The notes: generated from the letters alone by a model not told the origin. Shown: positions 1 through 9,561, counted from the stretch's first letter. The stretch: 45,781 bases of DNA from Hellea sp. (GCA_014238285.1 JABABK010000001.1:155577-201357), one strand, 5' to 3'. Numbers and translations: made by a program.

Positions 1-1779
1 AAGATTATCGAAGCCGCGTCGGCCAAGAAAGCTGCCAAGGGTAGTGAAGAGCAAAAAATTGGCGATTTCTATGCCTCTTTTATGGATACGGAAACAATAG
101 CCGCGAACGGACTTGAGCCGATCAAAGCTGACCTTGCGACCATCGCAGCTGCTAAAACGCGTATAGATATCGCTGCTATAATGGGCGACCCAACCATGGG
201 TACTAACTCACCCATTGCTGGCTGGGTTGATGTGGATGTGAAGGATATCGAAAATTACATCTTTTACGTCACGCAGTCTGGACTGGGCATGCCGTCTAAA
301 GATTATTACCTGGATGAAGGTGAAAAGTTTGCGGCTTATCGCGTTGCCTATGTTGATATGCTAACGACCATGCTGTCTGAAACGGGCGCTAAAAATGCAG
401 GCGCGCGCGCTGAAGCTATCATGGCCTATGAAACGGAAATGGCAAAAGTCCACTGGGCACCCGTTAAGCGCCGAGATCGTGATTTGACGTACAACAAGAT
501 GACCACGAAAGAGATGAAAGAGTTTGCCCCAGGTTTCCCATGGGGAACTATGCTGAAAGCCACAGGACTTGCAGGACAGAAAAATTTCGTCGTCCGTGAA
601 ACCGATGCCATTCAAGGCTCGGCCAAACTATTTGGCGAGACACCGGTAAAAGTATTGCGCGATTATTTAACCGCCCATTACATGATTGGAAATGCCGCCT
701 ATCTTCCGGACGCAATTGATCAGGCGAGCTTTAACTTTTATAGCACGACCCTTAACGGTACTGAGGAACAAAGACCTCGCTGGAAACGCGCTGTCGGGCA
801 AATTGACAATTATATGGGCGAAATGGTCGGCAAGGTTTATGTGGACAAGCATTTCCCGCCAAATTCCAAAAACCAAATGGATGAACTGGTTGAGAACCTA
901 AGAGGCGCCTTTAAAGACGGTATCAATAATCTGGCTTGGATGGGTGAGGACACCAAAGTTGAAGCCCATGATAAACTTAAAAAGTTTACGCCAAAAATTG
1001 GATACCCTGATAAGTGGACGGATTACTCTACGCTCAGCGTTGATCGTAGTGATCTGATCGGCACGGTGAAATCAGCCAATGCTTGGCAGTGGAATGACAT
1101 GATCAGCAAGCTTGGTGGACCCATTGACCGCTCTGAGTGGGGTATGAATCCCCAGACGGTCAACGCCTATTATCGTCCGTCGCTGAATGAGATCGTTTTC
1201 CCAGCGGCTATATTGCAAGCCCCGTTCTTTGATCCAAATGCAGATGCTGCCGTAAATTATGGCGGCATTGGCGCTGTGATCGGACACGAAATGGGCCATG
1301 GTTTCGATGACCAGGGCCGCAAGACGGATGGCAATGGCGTTCAGCGTGATTGGTGGTCTGAATCTGATGCTGCAGGCTTTAAAGAACGCTCTGATGCTTT
1401 GGTCGCACAATATGATACTTATGAAGCGCTGCCCGGTGAATTCGTCAATGGCGAGTTCACACTTGGTGAAAATATTGGCGATCTGACCGGTATCACTATG
1501 GCTTACGCCGCCTATAAAACATCCCTAGGCGGTAAAGAAGCCCCTGTGATTGACGGTCTGACCGGTGATCAGCGGTTCTTCTTGTCCTATGGCCAGATTT
1601 GGAAACGCAAATTTCGCGAAGATAATCTACGCTCTCGCCTGAAAAATGATCCTCATAGTCCGGGTGAATACCGCGCTAATGGTATCGTTCGGAACTTTGA
1701 TGCATGGTATGATGCGTTTAACATCCAGCCGGGTGATGCGCTCTACTTACCGCCAGAAAAGCGGGTCAAAATTTGGTAA
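1..1779 (+). CDS. M13 family zinc metallopeptidase (neprilysin/PepO-like), 5' truncated
   Basis: The reading frame is open from base 1, so the gene starts upstream of the window; the ATG at 82 is internal. The zinc motif HEMGH (1285-1299) sits in VIGHEMGHGFDDQGR, and the third-ligand motif appears as GENIGDLTG about 60 residues later. The segment NAYYRPSLNEIVFPAAILQ before HExxH is the M13 substrate-binding signature. M13 enzymes are usually exported and cut oligopeptides with a Glu/His/Zn mechanism. The signal sequence would lie outside the window. The protein ends in RVKIW, close to the usual M13 C-terminus. A strong terminator follows the stop. Confidence 0.95.
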   Translation, partial: KIIEAASAKKAAKGSEEQKIGDFYASFMDTETIAANGLEPIKADLATIAAAKTRIDIAAIMGDPTMGTNSPIAGWVDVDVKDIENYIFYVTQSGLGMPSKDYYLDEGEKFAAYRVAYVDMLTTMLSETGAKNAGARAEAIMAYETEMAKVHWAPVKRRDRDLTYNKMTTKEMKEFAPGFPWGTMLKATGLAGQKNFVVRETDAIQGSAKLFGETPVKVLRDYLTAHYMIGNAAYLPDAIDQASFNFYSTTLNGTEEQRPRWKRAVGQIDNYMGEMVGKVYVDKHFPPNSKNQMDELVENLRGAFKDGINNLAWMGEDTKVEAHDKLKKFTPKIGYPDKWTDYSTLSVDRSDLIGTVKSANAWQWNDMISKLGGPIDRSEWGMNPQTVNAYYRPSLNEIVFPAAILQAPFFDPNADAAVNYGGIGAVIGHEMGHGFDDQGRKTDGNGVQRDWWSESDAAGFKERSDALVAQYDTYEALPGEFVNGEFTLGENIGDLTGITMAYAAYKTSLGGKEAPVIDGLTGDQRFFLSYGQIWKRKFREDNLRSRLKNDPHSPGEYRANGIVRNFDAWYDAFNIQPGDALYLPPEKRVKIW

Positions 1780-1787
1780 AATTTCAG

Positions 1788-1810
1788 CCCGCCAATTGGC
1801 GGGTTTTTTT
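1788..1810 (+). terminator. Rho-independent terminator after the M13 peptidase
   Basis: CCCGCC-AATT-GGCGGG forms a perfect 6-bp stem with a 4-nt loop, followed by seven T. The GAGG ribosome binding site of the next gene lies at 1813-1816, only three bases after the T run. The ABC gene must therefore be reached by read-through or from a promoter inside the peptidase gene. Confidence 0.9.
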
Positions 1811-1821
1811 ATGAGGTATTT

Positions 1822-2454
1822 ATGCTTGAACTTATAGATCTGACAAAACGCTATAAAAAACAAACCGTGTTTGCGGGTGTGAATTCGCGATTTGAATATG
1901 GCGTGACGGTGATTTCGGGACCTAGCGGTGTGGGGAAGTCTACGCTCATTCGTATATGTGCCAGTGCCGAGAAACAAAATTCAGGTCAAGTTAATTGGCG
2001 TGGATCGGACATCACGCGTAAACCTAAACTGTTTCGGCAGGTTCTCGGATATGCCCCGCAAATCATTGAGTTTCCTGAAGACATTAGCGCTAAGGATTTC
2101 ATGTTGCATATCGGAGCGTTGAAATCGATTAGCTTAAAAGAGAGCATTTCTCAAACGCAAACCATATTGTCGCGACTAAACCTGCTGCCAGATATCGATA
2201 AACCCATACGGAGTTTCTCCGGTGGCATGAGGCGCCGTCTGGGTCTGGCGCAGGCTTTTCTAGGTAACCCGGAATGTCTCATTCTGGATGAACCCACAGC
2301 CGAACTTGATCCTCTCACAGCAGGAATTATTCATGATTTGATTTTCGAAAAAGCTCAAAACGCCGTTGTTCTAATGACGACCCATTTGGAAGCTAGTCTC
2401 ACTGACTATAAATTTGATCGGTTTGTCATGCAGCCTTACAGCGCTGAAACATGA
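1822..2454 (+). CDS. ABC transporter ATP-binding protein
   Basis: This 210-residue nucleotide-binding subunit has Walker A GPSGVGKST near residue 34, the signature FSGGMRRR near 133, Walker B LILDEPT near 154 and a switch His in MTTHLE. GGMRRR is usual in exporters of the ABC-2/CcmA/NatA type. The start is set by GAGG five bases upstream. It overlaps the following membrane gene by ATGA (2451-2454), so the two are probably translated together as one exporter. The substrate cannot be read from sequence. Confidence 0.93.
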   Translation: MLELIDLTKRYKKQTVFAGVNSRFEYGVTVISGPSGVGKSTLIRICASAEKQNSGQVNWRGSDITRKPKLFRQVLGYAPQIIEFPEDISAKDFMLHIGALKSISLKESISQTQTILSRLNLLPDIDKPIRSFSGGMRRRLGLAQAFLGNPECLILDEPTAELDPLTAGIIHDLIFEKAQNAVVLMTTHLEASLTDYKFDRFVMQPYSAET

Positions 2455-3836
2455 ACGGGTTTTCGACTTTTTTCCGAATACAGCTTCAGCGGCATTTACG
2501 CAGCCCTGCTTTGTGGTTTGTCCTGATTTGCACGATGATTGGCGCTCGGTATTTTGTCCCCTTGCCAGGGGCGGGCTATGCGACCTTGTCGGTTAACAAT
2601 GCCATCCCAGAGCCAACATCTGCGCTTATGGGAATGCAGCTCGGTATCTTGACCAGCATGCTATTATCTCCGCTGGGATATATATTCTTAAAAGCAGGCC
2701 CAACGCGCCGCCATCCTTGGCAAGTTGAAGATGTAACACCGTCCAATCGATTGGCGCAAACCCTCGGGCAAGGCTCGGCTGATATCATCGCGCTTTGGTT
2801 GATTATGGGGACAGTCGGTTTTGGGGGGCTTATTCTGAGCTTCTTTCGGATGCCTCTATCGGAAATTCGGCCCCATGAAACCCTGCTGACTTTGGCTCTG
2901 CTTGCGGCGCCATCTCTGGCCTTAATTGCCGCCGTCCGAACCTTGCTGAAGAGCCGTCCGCGTTTGAGAGGGGCATGGGGCGATTTCGTCTTCTTTATGT
3001 TATGGATGGCCGGGATCATTTTTGCGGCGACTTTTTTTACGACCGATTCGGGATCAGCTTTTCAAGATGCCTTTGGCTATGCCGCCGCTATTTCGGGGTC
3101 TACGGCGGAGCCTGTTATCTCGGCATCTGTTGGCGGCGGGCCCGCTGTCTCAGCAGATAGTATTAGGCTCGATGCTTTAAAAGGGACGACCAATTCCGAG
3201 TTTTTATTATCGCGCCTATTTTGGTTGTTCATGGCTTTTGTGATCTTGGTGTTTTCTGCTGTGATCTATAAACCGCGCCTCGTTAAATCGGCTAAAAAAC
3301 GAAAATCACAGAGCCTTTTACAAAAGGCAGGAGCGTCATTAGGGACATTATGCGCCGCTTCTATCTTATCAGTTTTTGGCAGAATTCATCCCATCATTCG
3401 CTCTCACATGTCGCAAATCCTGTCGCCACGGTTAATAGCTTTTATTTTAACAGCTATAAGCCTGTCGGGGTTTGTATTGCCATTTCGAAAAGGAGTCGGC
3501 CCGGCCTTGATGCTAATTTTCATTTTCCTAATCTCGCGCCATAGCGGCTTTTGGCAAGCCCGAAATTTACGGCAATATCGCTCAACGCTTCCCAGCGCTC
3601 CGTTAGCGCAATTTATCTGGGCCTGCGCCGCAGCAGTAATATTAGTTTTCCTATTCTGTGTCCCATCGATTGTCAGAGCCGTCATGGATCAAACTATTGG
3701 AACTATCTTGCCTGACCTGGGCTTTTTGATTCTAGCCATTCCATTTGGTCTATTGGCACTAGGATATGTAACCCGCAGCGCCACTATGGGCCGGCTCATC
3801 ATGCTCTTTATATGGTATGGCTATTTGAACGTTTAG
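2451..3836 (+). CDS. ABC transporter permease-like membrane protein
   Basis: This 461-residue, very hydrophobic protein is coupled by ATGA overlap to the ATPase gene. It shows about nine to eleven candidate membrane segments, among them ALWFVLICTMIGARYFV, IIALWLIMGTVGFGGLIL, WLFMAFVILVFSAVIY and LGFLILAIPFGLLALGY. A basic cytoplasmic stretch (KPRLVKSAKKRKSQ) lies mid-protein. There is no recognisable catalytic motif and I do not know the named family. The permease call rests on context plus topology. Confidence 0.75.
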   Translation: MNGFSTFFRIQLQRHLRSPALWFVLICTMIGARYFVPLPGAGYATLSVNNAIPEPTSALMGMQLGILTSMLLSPLGYIFLKAGPTRRHPWQVEDVTPSNRLAQTLGQGSADIIALWLIMGTVGFGGLILSFFRMPLSEIRPHETLLTLALLAAPSLALIAAVRTLLKSRPRLRGAWGDFVFFMLWMAGIIFAATFFTTDSGSAFQDAFGYAAAISGSTAEPVISASVGGGPAVSADSIRLDALKGTTNSEFLLSRLFWLFMAFVILVFSAVIYKPRLVKSAKKRKSQSLLQKAGASLGTLCAASILSVFGRIHPIIRSHMSQILSPRLIAFILTAISLSGFVLPFRKGVGPALMLIFIFLISRHSGFWQARNLRQYRSTLPSAPLAQFIWACAAAVILVFLFCVPSIVRAVMDQTIGTILPDLGFLILAIPFGLLALGYVTRSATMGRLIMLFIWYGYLNV

Positions 3837-3970
3837 AAATTACGCTCGCATTTTTCTTGGGGTATGTTAGGAAGATTTTGGGAACTTGGCGTAAGGCGCG
3901 GTGCGAAGTGGGTTAGAATTTTCTTTCCGGCAGTGGTCGGTCAGAAGTATCGATTTAGGGAAATAAGAAC

Positions 3971-4807
3971 ATGACCGATAATAAAGAAGCTGCAGAAGCA
4001 GTAGACACGGCGGACGTCACTAAAGCCTGGCAGGCAACACAGGATCAAAAAGGTAAAGCCAAAAAGCTTCGCATTTTTGCCGTACTCTCATGGGCTGTTG
4101 CCATCGGCGCCGAGATTGCCGGTATTATGATGCTCCTCAAAGGTAAGTTCGACGAAGGCAACCTTGCCCTACTGATTGGCTTATTGGTTGTGATCGCCGT
4201 CTTCGCGATCGCGGGTAGCCTGATGTGGAAAGCGGCCAATAGACATGATCCTGCGACCAAGGCTGAAAAGACCAAATTCTTCATCCAAAATCAGCTCGGC
4301 GCAATTATCACCATTATTGCCTTCCTTCCGCTGCTGGCCATGATCTTTATGGACAAGGACATGGATCCTAAGAACAAAAAGATTGCAGGCGCCGTCGGGG
4401 TTGGCCTTGCTGCGCTCGCAACGGTTATAGGGGTGGATTTCGATCCGCCATCGACCGAGCAATATACGCAGGACATGAACCAGTGCGCGGCCCAGATTAA
4501 AGCCAGCCAGCCGACAACCGCCTGTTCACCGGCTGTCGCCGCACAGGCGCAGGAAATCGCTGAAGACTCGGAGCTAGTCGCTGCGGCAACGGGTGGCCAG
4601 GATGTGGTGTATTGGATTGCGCCTAAAAACGGCGCCGAAAAATCCGAGTCAAAGCTAGTGTTTCACTTATGTGAAAACGTAAGTCATTTGCGTGGCAAGA
4701 CGGTGAATCAAGGCTCGGTAACAGAAGCCTATGCCCAGAACGCAACCCGCCTCACAAAACAGATTTCAATGGAGCAAAAGCAATGCGGGTTTGCAAGCGC
4801 TGAGTAA
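3971..4807 (+). CDS. Hypothetical membrane protein
   Basis: The protein has 278 residues. An acidic N-terminus is followed by four hydrophobic segments: LRIFAVLSWAVAIGAEIAGIMML, LALLIGLLVVIAVFAIAGSL, LGAIITIIAFLPLLAMIFM and IAGAVGVGLAALATVIGV. The C-terminal part of about 120 residues is soluble and has four Cys (NQCAAQ, TACSP, LCENV, QCGF) that could form disulfides if it lies in the periplasm. I do not recognise the family. An upstream 36-codon reading frame (3864-3974) overlaps its start by ATGA. Confidence 0.75.
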   Translation: MTDNKEAAEAVDTADVTKAWQATQDQKGKAKKLRIFAVLSWAVAIGAEIAGIMMLLKGKFDEGNLALLIGLLVVIAVFAIAGSLMWKAANRHDPATKAEKTKFFIQNQLGAIITIIAFLPLLAMIFMDKDMDPKNKKIAGAVGVGLAALATVIGVDFDPPSTEQYTQDMNQCAAQIKASQPTTACSPAVAAQAQEIAEDSELVAAATGGQDVVYWIAPKNGAEKSESKLVFHLCENVSHLRGKTVNQGSVTEAYAQNATRLTKQISMEQKQCGFASAE

Positions 4808-4928
4808 GCGCCGTTTGCGTTTCTGACCTTCCATCAGTTTAGTTGAATAAGAGAAATGTATACTACTTTATATATGTAGCGTTATTAGTTCCAGCGGTGT
4901 AGTCAGATAATATAATAAAGAGGCGACT

Positions 4929-5387
4929 ATGTTAAAAACGACTATCAAAATTATTATTGTATCTTCACTCGTCGGTTGTGCTGGAGGTTCTACATATAAA
5001 CAAAAAGACGGTGTCAGTACCATGTCTGAAGACGGGCGCAAACGTCAAGCTGAGTATGTTGAGCAACAATGCAATCAGGATTCAATGGTTGGAATGATAA
5101 AGTCTACCAATTTACTGTTTAAAGCTAAGCGAGATGCACTAAATTCAGCGGAGGCAGGATTGTCAATTACGAGAAAATCGGAACTCGTACAAAAACTAGA
5201 TGGATTTGATGTTCGATGGCAATATGCGAAAAATGAGCGTGATCAAACATGTAGAGCTTATGCAGCATGCCGGTTTGTTGAGCTAGATACAGATGGGTTT
5301 TGCAAAAGCACGAGGGCTGATAACAATGAAGCTCGAAAACAAATGTTAGGCTTTATTACTGATTTAGAAGCGTTGAAAATCCAATAA
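4929..5387 (+). CDS. Small putative lipoprotein of unknown function
   Basis: The protein has 152 residues. A short type II signal peptide (MLKTTIKIIIVSSLVGC) ends in the lipobox LVGC, so Cys17 would be lipidated. The mature part is polar and largely helical, with several Cys. GAGG at 4919-4922 supports the start. The gene is visibly more AT-rich than its neighbours and the 121 bases before it are too, which suggests recent acquisition. It converges on the GNAT gene with four bases between the stops. No known domain is recognised. Confidence 0.7.
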   Translation: MLKTTIKIIIVSSLVGCAGGSTYKQKDGVSTMSEDGRKRQAEYVEQQCNQDSMVGMIKSTNLLFKAKRDALNSAEAGLSITRKSELVQKLDGFDVRWQYAKNERDQTCRAYAACRFVELDTDGFCKSTRADNNEARKQMLGFITDLEALKIQ

Positions 5388-5391
5388 TAAC

Positions 5392-6531
5392 TTAACTAGA
5401 CCCGCCTGACTTAACCGCTTCAAACATAGCCTTGGCGCGTCCGGAAACGGTGTCGTCGCAATCGGCTATCTGTGTATAGCGGCGGCGTAGTTTGCCGGGT
5501 AGGTCGCCGAGTGATTTTTCGCCAAATTTTTCGGCGGCGCCGTATAATTTGCTCAGCGCTGCCGCAGTGCCGCCAACGGGTAGAAAGCCTGAATGAGCGA
5601 AATGGCCCTCAGCGGCATAAACGAATTTATAGCTGTCGGTTTCTGCCCCTAGGTCAATGCGGTCATAGCCTAGATTTGAGGCTTCATCGATCAGGGCTTC
5701 CAGCAGTTGATTGCCCGGCGAATAGATATGAAATTGTGGATTGTAAGCGACGATCCAGCTATGGAACACATCGCCGTCCGTTAAGCCAAGATCCATGGCA
5801 GCGACTTCATCGCCAAAATATAAAACATGCAAATCGCACCGCAAGCCGTCTGTTTTATTCCAAAGTTGCTTTAACAGGCCTGATGTCCAATTGGCTGACA
5901 AAACGTCATATAGACCTGTTTCAGCAAAGCGCTGTTTTTTCCATTCTATGAGTTTATCAAAAGCTATTTTGTCTTGGCTGCAATAGTCTAAGCGCCTTGT
6001 GCCAAACTCTTCTTCTGTTCGGCGGATGCGCCGGCGATTGCTTTTAAGGCCGCTGCGATAGCTTTTGCTTCTCGTGGCGCGCCAAGCTTCCGCGCCGCCG
6101 GATAGATCAACGAGACAAAGCGGGTTTTGGTCTTGATGAAAGCTTTTTAGGTCGTCGTTTTGACCGACCATAGAACTGTAATGCAGGGCACCGATACCGG
6201 CGCTGCGTAGCACTTGCAGATGATTAATTTTCGCATCTTCCGCTTCAATGAAGCCGTGATAATCGGTCATAGGCGCGCCTATGGGACGAGCAAAGCCGCC
6301 AGTGCTAGATTGAGGGCCTTGAAATGGAAAGAAACTGACGGGTTTGTCGTTTCTCATAGCAATGACAACATTCGTATCGTCTCGAAGACTTCCCAAAAGC
6401 AAAGTGTAATCGATATGGAAATAAGGTGAGTAAAGGGCAGGGTTACCCGCCCGTAGCTCCATCCACGTATTTTTATCGCTCTCGGTTATGTCCCGAGGCT
6501 TTTTAACAATAATTTGAAGATCAGACGTCAA
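5392..6531 (-). CDS. FemAB/CelD-like GNAT acetyltransferase
   Basis: The protein has 379 residues. The C-terminal half matches the acetyltransferase fold of the BioF2/CelD (BcsL) group: KSYRSGLKSNRRRIRR (the residues before the domain that this group conserves), FDKLIEWKKQRF, VAAMDLGLTDGDVFHSWIVAYNP and YDRIDLGAETDSYKFVY. Such proteins are linked to transfer of acyl or aminoacyl groups to envelope polysaccharide or peptidoglycan; the substrate here is unknown. The start is a TTG at 6531 behind a G-rich stretch. The first in-frame ATG is 22 codons in and would lose part of the N-terminal domain. Confidence 0.8.
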   Translation of the reverse strand: MTSDLQIIVKKPRDITESDKNTWMELRAGNPALYSPYFHIDYTLLLGSLRDDTNVVIAMRNDKPVSFFPFQGPQSSTGGFARPIGAPMTDYHGFIEAEDAKINHLQVLRSAGIGALHYSSMVGQNDDLKSFHQDQNPLCLVDLSGGAEAWRATRSKSYRSGLKSNRRRIRRTEEEFGTRRLDYCSQDKIAFDKLIEWKKQRFAETGLYDVLSANWTSGLLKQLWNKTDGLRCDLHVLYFGDEVAAMDLGLTDGDVFHSWIVAYNPQFHIYSPGNQLLEALIDEASNLGYDRIDLGAETDSYKFVYAAEGHFAHSGFLPVGGTAAALSKLYGAAEKFGEKSLGDLPGKLRRRYTQIADCDDTVSGRAKAMFEAVKSGGSS

Positions 6532-6694
6532 TCCAAACCCACCCAGCTCTATTTCAGCGCGTTATCTAACAGAATTTGGTTAGTATGGGTTTAATGCGAT
6601 GCGTTGGTTTAGAGCATAATTTTGGTGAACGTCATTCATATCCTTCTATTGTTTGTGTATTTGTGGCGGGTTAAGAAGTGTATAGGAGATAGCT

Positions 6695-7531
6695 ATGACC
6701 ATTACAGTGACCCCAACAGATCAAGCCTGCGGCGCCGAGGTTATTGGGGTGGATTTATCCGCGTCCTTGTCTGAGACAGACGTCACTGATATTCGCGCGG
6801 CATGGCTTGAGCATCATGTTTTGTCATTTCCGGATCAAAAGCTCAGCGACGATGATTTAGAGCGCTTCACTTTGAACTTTGGGCCATTTGGCCATGACCC
6901 GTTTATTGCGCCTATTCCGGGCCGGGATCATATTATTGCGGTAGAACGCGCGGCTGATGAAACAGCGCCGATATTTGCCGAAGCCTGGCACACGGATTGG
7001 AGCTTTCAAGAGACGCCGCCGTCCGGCACATGCCTCTACGGCATTACCATACCGGATACGGGCGGCGATACTTTGTTTGCCAATCAACACAAAGCGCTTG
7101 AAGATATGTCCCCTGAGCTTCGGGCAAAGCTCGAGGGTAAAATAGCCATTCATTCCGCCAAGCGGGCCTATGCCAAAGACGGCGCTTACGGCACGGGCGA
7201 TAAAGGCCGAACCATGAAAATCCTGCCGTCTGATGAAGCCAATGAAAGCTTTAATCATCCCATCATAAGAACCCATCCGGAAACTGGACAAAAGGCGATT
7301 TTTGGCTCCATTGGTTATATTATGGGCTTTGAGGGTATGAGTGAGGATGAGTCTTTGGCGCTGCTGGCAGAGCTTTGCCAATGGCAGACACAACACGCCT
7401 TTCAATATCGTCATAAATGGCAAAAAGACATGCTCGTGATGTGGGATAATCGATCCTTACTTCATATGGCGACCGGCGGTTATAAAGGTCAGGCTCGCAA
7501 GCTTCACCGTACCACCATCGGCGCAAGATAA
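6695..7531 (+). CDS. TauD/TfdA family Fe(II)/2-oxoglutarate dioxygenase
   Basis: The protein has 278 residues. The facial triad is visible as His99-x-Asp101 in AWHTDWSF and His257 in NRSLLHMA. Arg272 in LHRTTI is placed to bind 2-oxoglutarate. These positions nearly coincide with those of E. coli TauD (99, 101, 255, 270). The N-terminus VTPTDQACGAEVIGVDL is also typical. TauD-type enzymes hydroxylate taurine or other small substrates; no sulfonate transporter is nearby, so the substrate is open. AGGAG about seven bases before the ATG supports the start. It is the first gene of an operon with the CDF exporter and a Rieske oxygenase. Confidence 0.93.
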   Translation: MTITVTPTDQACGAEVIGVDLSASLSETDVTDIRAAWLEHHVLSFPDQKLSDDDLERFTLNFGPFGHDPFIAPIPGRDHIIAVERAADETAPIFAEAWHTDWSFQETPPSGTCLYGITIPDTGGDTLFANQHKALEDMSPELRAKLEGKIAIHSAKRAYAKDGAYGTGDKGRTMKILPSDEANESFNHPIIRTHPETGQKAIFGSIGYIMGFEGMSEDESLALLAELCQWQTQHAFQYRHKWQKDMLVMWDNRSLLHMATGGYKGQARKLHRTTIGAR

Positions 7532-7534
7532 ATT

Positions 7535-8401
7535 ATGGGATCTAGCCACGATCACGATCATTGCCATAGCGGGGCAGGCCAGGGCCGCATCGCGATTGCG
7601 GCTGTTCTAACAGGTCTTTTTATGGTCGCCGAAGTGGCTGGCGGATTGATATCTGGATCGCTCGCGCTTCTGGCAGATGCCGGACATATGCTGACAGATT
7701 TTGCGGCTTTGTCTCTCGCGTGGTTTGCGTTTCAGCTAGCGAAAAGACCGCCAACATCTTCTCATACATTTGGCTTTGAGCGCTTTCCTGTCCTGGCAGC
7801 TTTTGTCAACGGCCTGACTTTATTTGCCATTGCCATCTGGATCGTCATCGAAGCGATTGAGAGATTCGGGTCGCCTGGGGAAATTCTAGCAGGAACTATG
7901 CTCTATGTGGCGATAGCCGGACTTATTGTAAATATCGTCGTGTTTTTGATATTACGTGGCGGCGATAGGGATAATCTTAATATTCGCGGCGCCATGTTAC
8001 ATGTGCTTGGCGATATGCTCGGCTCCGCCGCTGCTATCATAGCGGCGCTGGTCATTATGCGAACAGACTATACGCCAATAGATCCCATTCTTTCCGTGTT
8101 TGTCGCGCTTCTGATACTCCGTAGCGCCTGGATGTTAGTCAAAGAAAGCGGTCATATATTATTGCAGGGCGCGCCTACGGGTTTGGACCGGGATGAAATT
8201 TCGGCGGATCTTTTGGAAAATGTCGAGGGCGTCGAGACTGTTGATCATATGCATATTTGGTCGCTCACTGATGGCCGGCCAATGATGACGGTTGAAGTGC
8301 AGGCATCTCAAGCAATCGAACCATCCAAACTATGTGACGCTATAAAAGAACGTTTGGATCAAAAATTTGGCGTCGAGCATGTAACCTTGGAAGTTCGGTA
8401 A
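7535..8401 (+). CDS. CDF family divalent metal cation exporter
   Basis: The protein has 288 residues. A His-rich N-terminus (HDHDHCH) precedes six membrane segments. Transport-site residues appear as Asp48, His51 and Asp55 in LADAGHMLTDF (TM2) and as the HVLGD motif in TM5. This arrangement is that of the zinc/cobalt CzcD-ZnT branch of CDF proton antiporters. A cytoplasmic C-terminal domain (VEGVETVDHMHIWSLTDGRP) follows. The start is three bases after the dioxygenase stop and the next gene starts four bases after its own stop, so it sits inside one transcript. Confidence 0.93.
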   Translation: MGSSHDHDHCHSGAGQGRIAIAAVLTGLFMVAEVAGGLISGSLALLADAGHMLTDFAALSLAWFAFQLAKRPPTSSHTFGFERFPVLAAFVNGLTLFAIAIWIVIEAIERFGSPGEILAGTMLYVAIAGLIVNIVVFLILRGGDRDNLNIRGAMLHVLGDMLGSAAAIIAALVIMRTDYTPIDPILSVFVALLILRSAWMLVKESGHILLQGAPTGLDRDEISADLLENVEGVETVDHMHIWSLTDGRPMMTVEVQASQAIEPSKLCDAIKERLDQKFGVEHVTLEVR

Positions 8402-8405
8402 GTCT

Positions 8406-9554
8406 ATGCCCACCTCTCACTATATTGATCAAATTCAAAACTTTATTGAAGGTGTCAACGCAGGTACTTATCAGCGCGCGCAATCAGACTTGAAGCGCTT
8501 ACCTGTTGAAATATACACAGACCAAAGCCGGTTTGATATTGAGATGGAGGAAGTATTCTCCAAGTCACCCATCATTATTGGCCATAATAGCATAGTGCCT
8601 CGTCCCGGGGATCACTTCGTCTTTGATCATCTCGGACAGCCTTTATTGGTTGTTCGCGGCAAGGATGACCAGGTTCGAGTATTTTACAATATTTGCCGCC
8701 ATCGTGGCGTGCGTCTTGTTAGTGAAGAGGGCGTGACCCGAAAAGGCAGTTTTGTCTGTCCTTATCATAACTGGGCTTACGGTCTTGATGGCCAGCTCAT
8801 GAATATTCCCTGTGTTGAAAGTTTCGTCAATGATGACGTCAATTCGCGTCACTTGATAGAGGTTTCTTCGGCAGTTGCTGGAGGGTTTATTTTCGCAAAT
8901 CTACAAAAAGATAGCCAGATGGATATGGGCGTTTTCCTGGGAGAGACGAAGGACGATCTCGAGGCTCTGGGCCTATCTGAACAAGTGTTTTTTAAACAAA
9001 CGACTCGCAACGTCAAAGCCAATTGGAAGTTAATCGTCGAAGCCTTTCAAGATGGATATCATGTTGTGCGCTTACACCGAAATACCGTTGGCTCGCTGTT
9101 TTTGGATAACGTCGCTGACATCGTTCGCGTCCAAGATCATTTAAGGGCCGTCGTGGCCCGAAAGGGTTTTGAGACGATGTGTCAAACCAAATCAGACCAA
9201 TGGGATGTGCGCAATCAAGTCAGCTTGGCGTTCTATCTTTTCCCCAATACCATCATTGTTATTCATCCCGACTATATCAGTCATTTGGGATTGTTTCCGG
9301 TTTCGCCGGATGAGACGATCTGTGTTCACAGCTGTTTTCTGGATGAAGAACCCAAGACCGAAAAGGCCAAGGCCCATTTTGAGCGCGCCTTTAATATGAT
9401 CGATAAAGGCGTGTTTGAGGCGGAGGATTTCTTTGTTTGCGAACAGGCCCAGCTAGGCATGCGTAGCGGCGTGAATAAATCTTTCCCGCTCAGTGAGCAT
9501 GAGATCGGTATCAAAATGTTTCATGATATTTTGAGTGATCATCTGGAAAAGTAA
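8406..9554 (+). CDS. Rieske-type aromatic ring-hydroxylating oxygenase, large subunit
   Basis: The protein has 382 residues. The Rieske [2Fe-2S] ligands are Cys97-x-His99 (YNICRHRG) and Cys118-x2-His121 (CPYHNW). The mononuclear iron site is Asp216-x2-His219-x4-His224 in EAFQDGYHVVRLH, with a third acidic ligand likely in EAEDFF near 340. Family members use a reductase to hydroxylate or demethylate aromatics and other small molecules. No reductase or small subunit is adjacent, so electrons must come from elsewhere. It is the last gene of the dioxygenase-CDF-Rieske operon and converges on the TerB-like gene. Confidence 0.92.
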   Translation: MPTSHYIDQIQNFIEGVNAGTYQRAQSDLKRLPVEIYTDQSRFDIEMEEVFSKSPIIIGHNSIVPRPGDHFVFDHLGQPLLVVRGKDDQVRVFYNICRHRGVRLVSEEGVTRKGSFVCPYHNWAYGLDGQLMNIPCVESFVNDDVNSRHLIEVSSAVAGGFIFANLQKDSQMDMGVFLGETKDDLEALGLSEQVFFKQTTRNVKANWKLIVEAFQDGYHVVRLHRNTVGSLFLDNVADIVRVQDHLRAVVARKGFETMCQTKSDQWDVRNQVSLAFYLFPNTIIVIHPDYISHLGLFPVSPDETICVHSCFLDEEPKTEKAKAHFERAFNMIDKGVFEAEDFFVCEQAQLGMRSGVNKSFPLSEHEIGIKMFHDILSDHLEK

Positions 9555-9561
9555 CTAGTGC

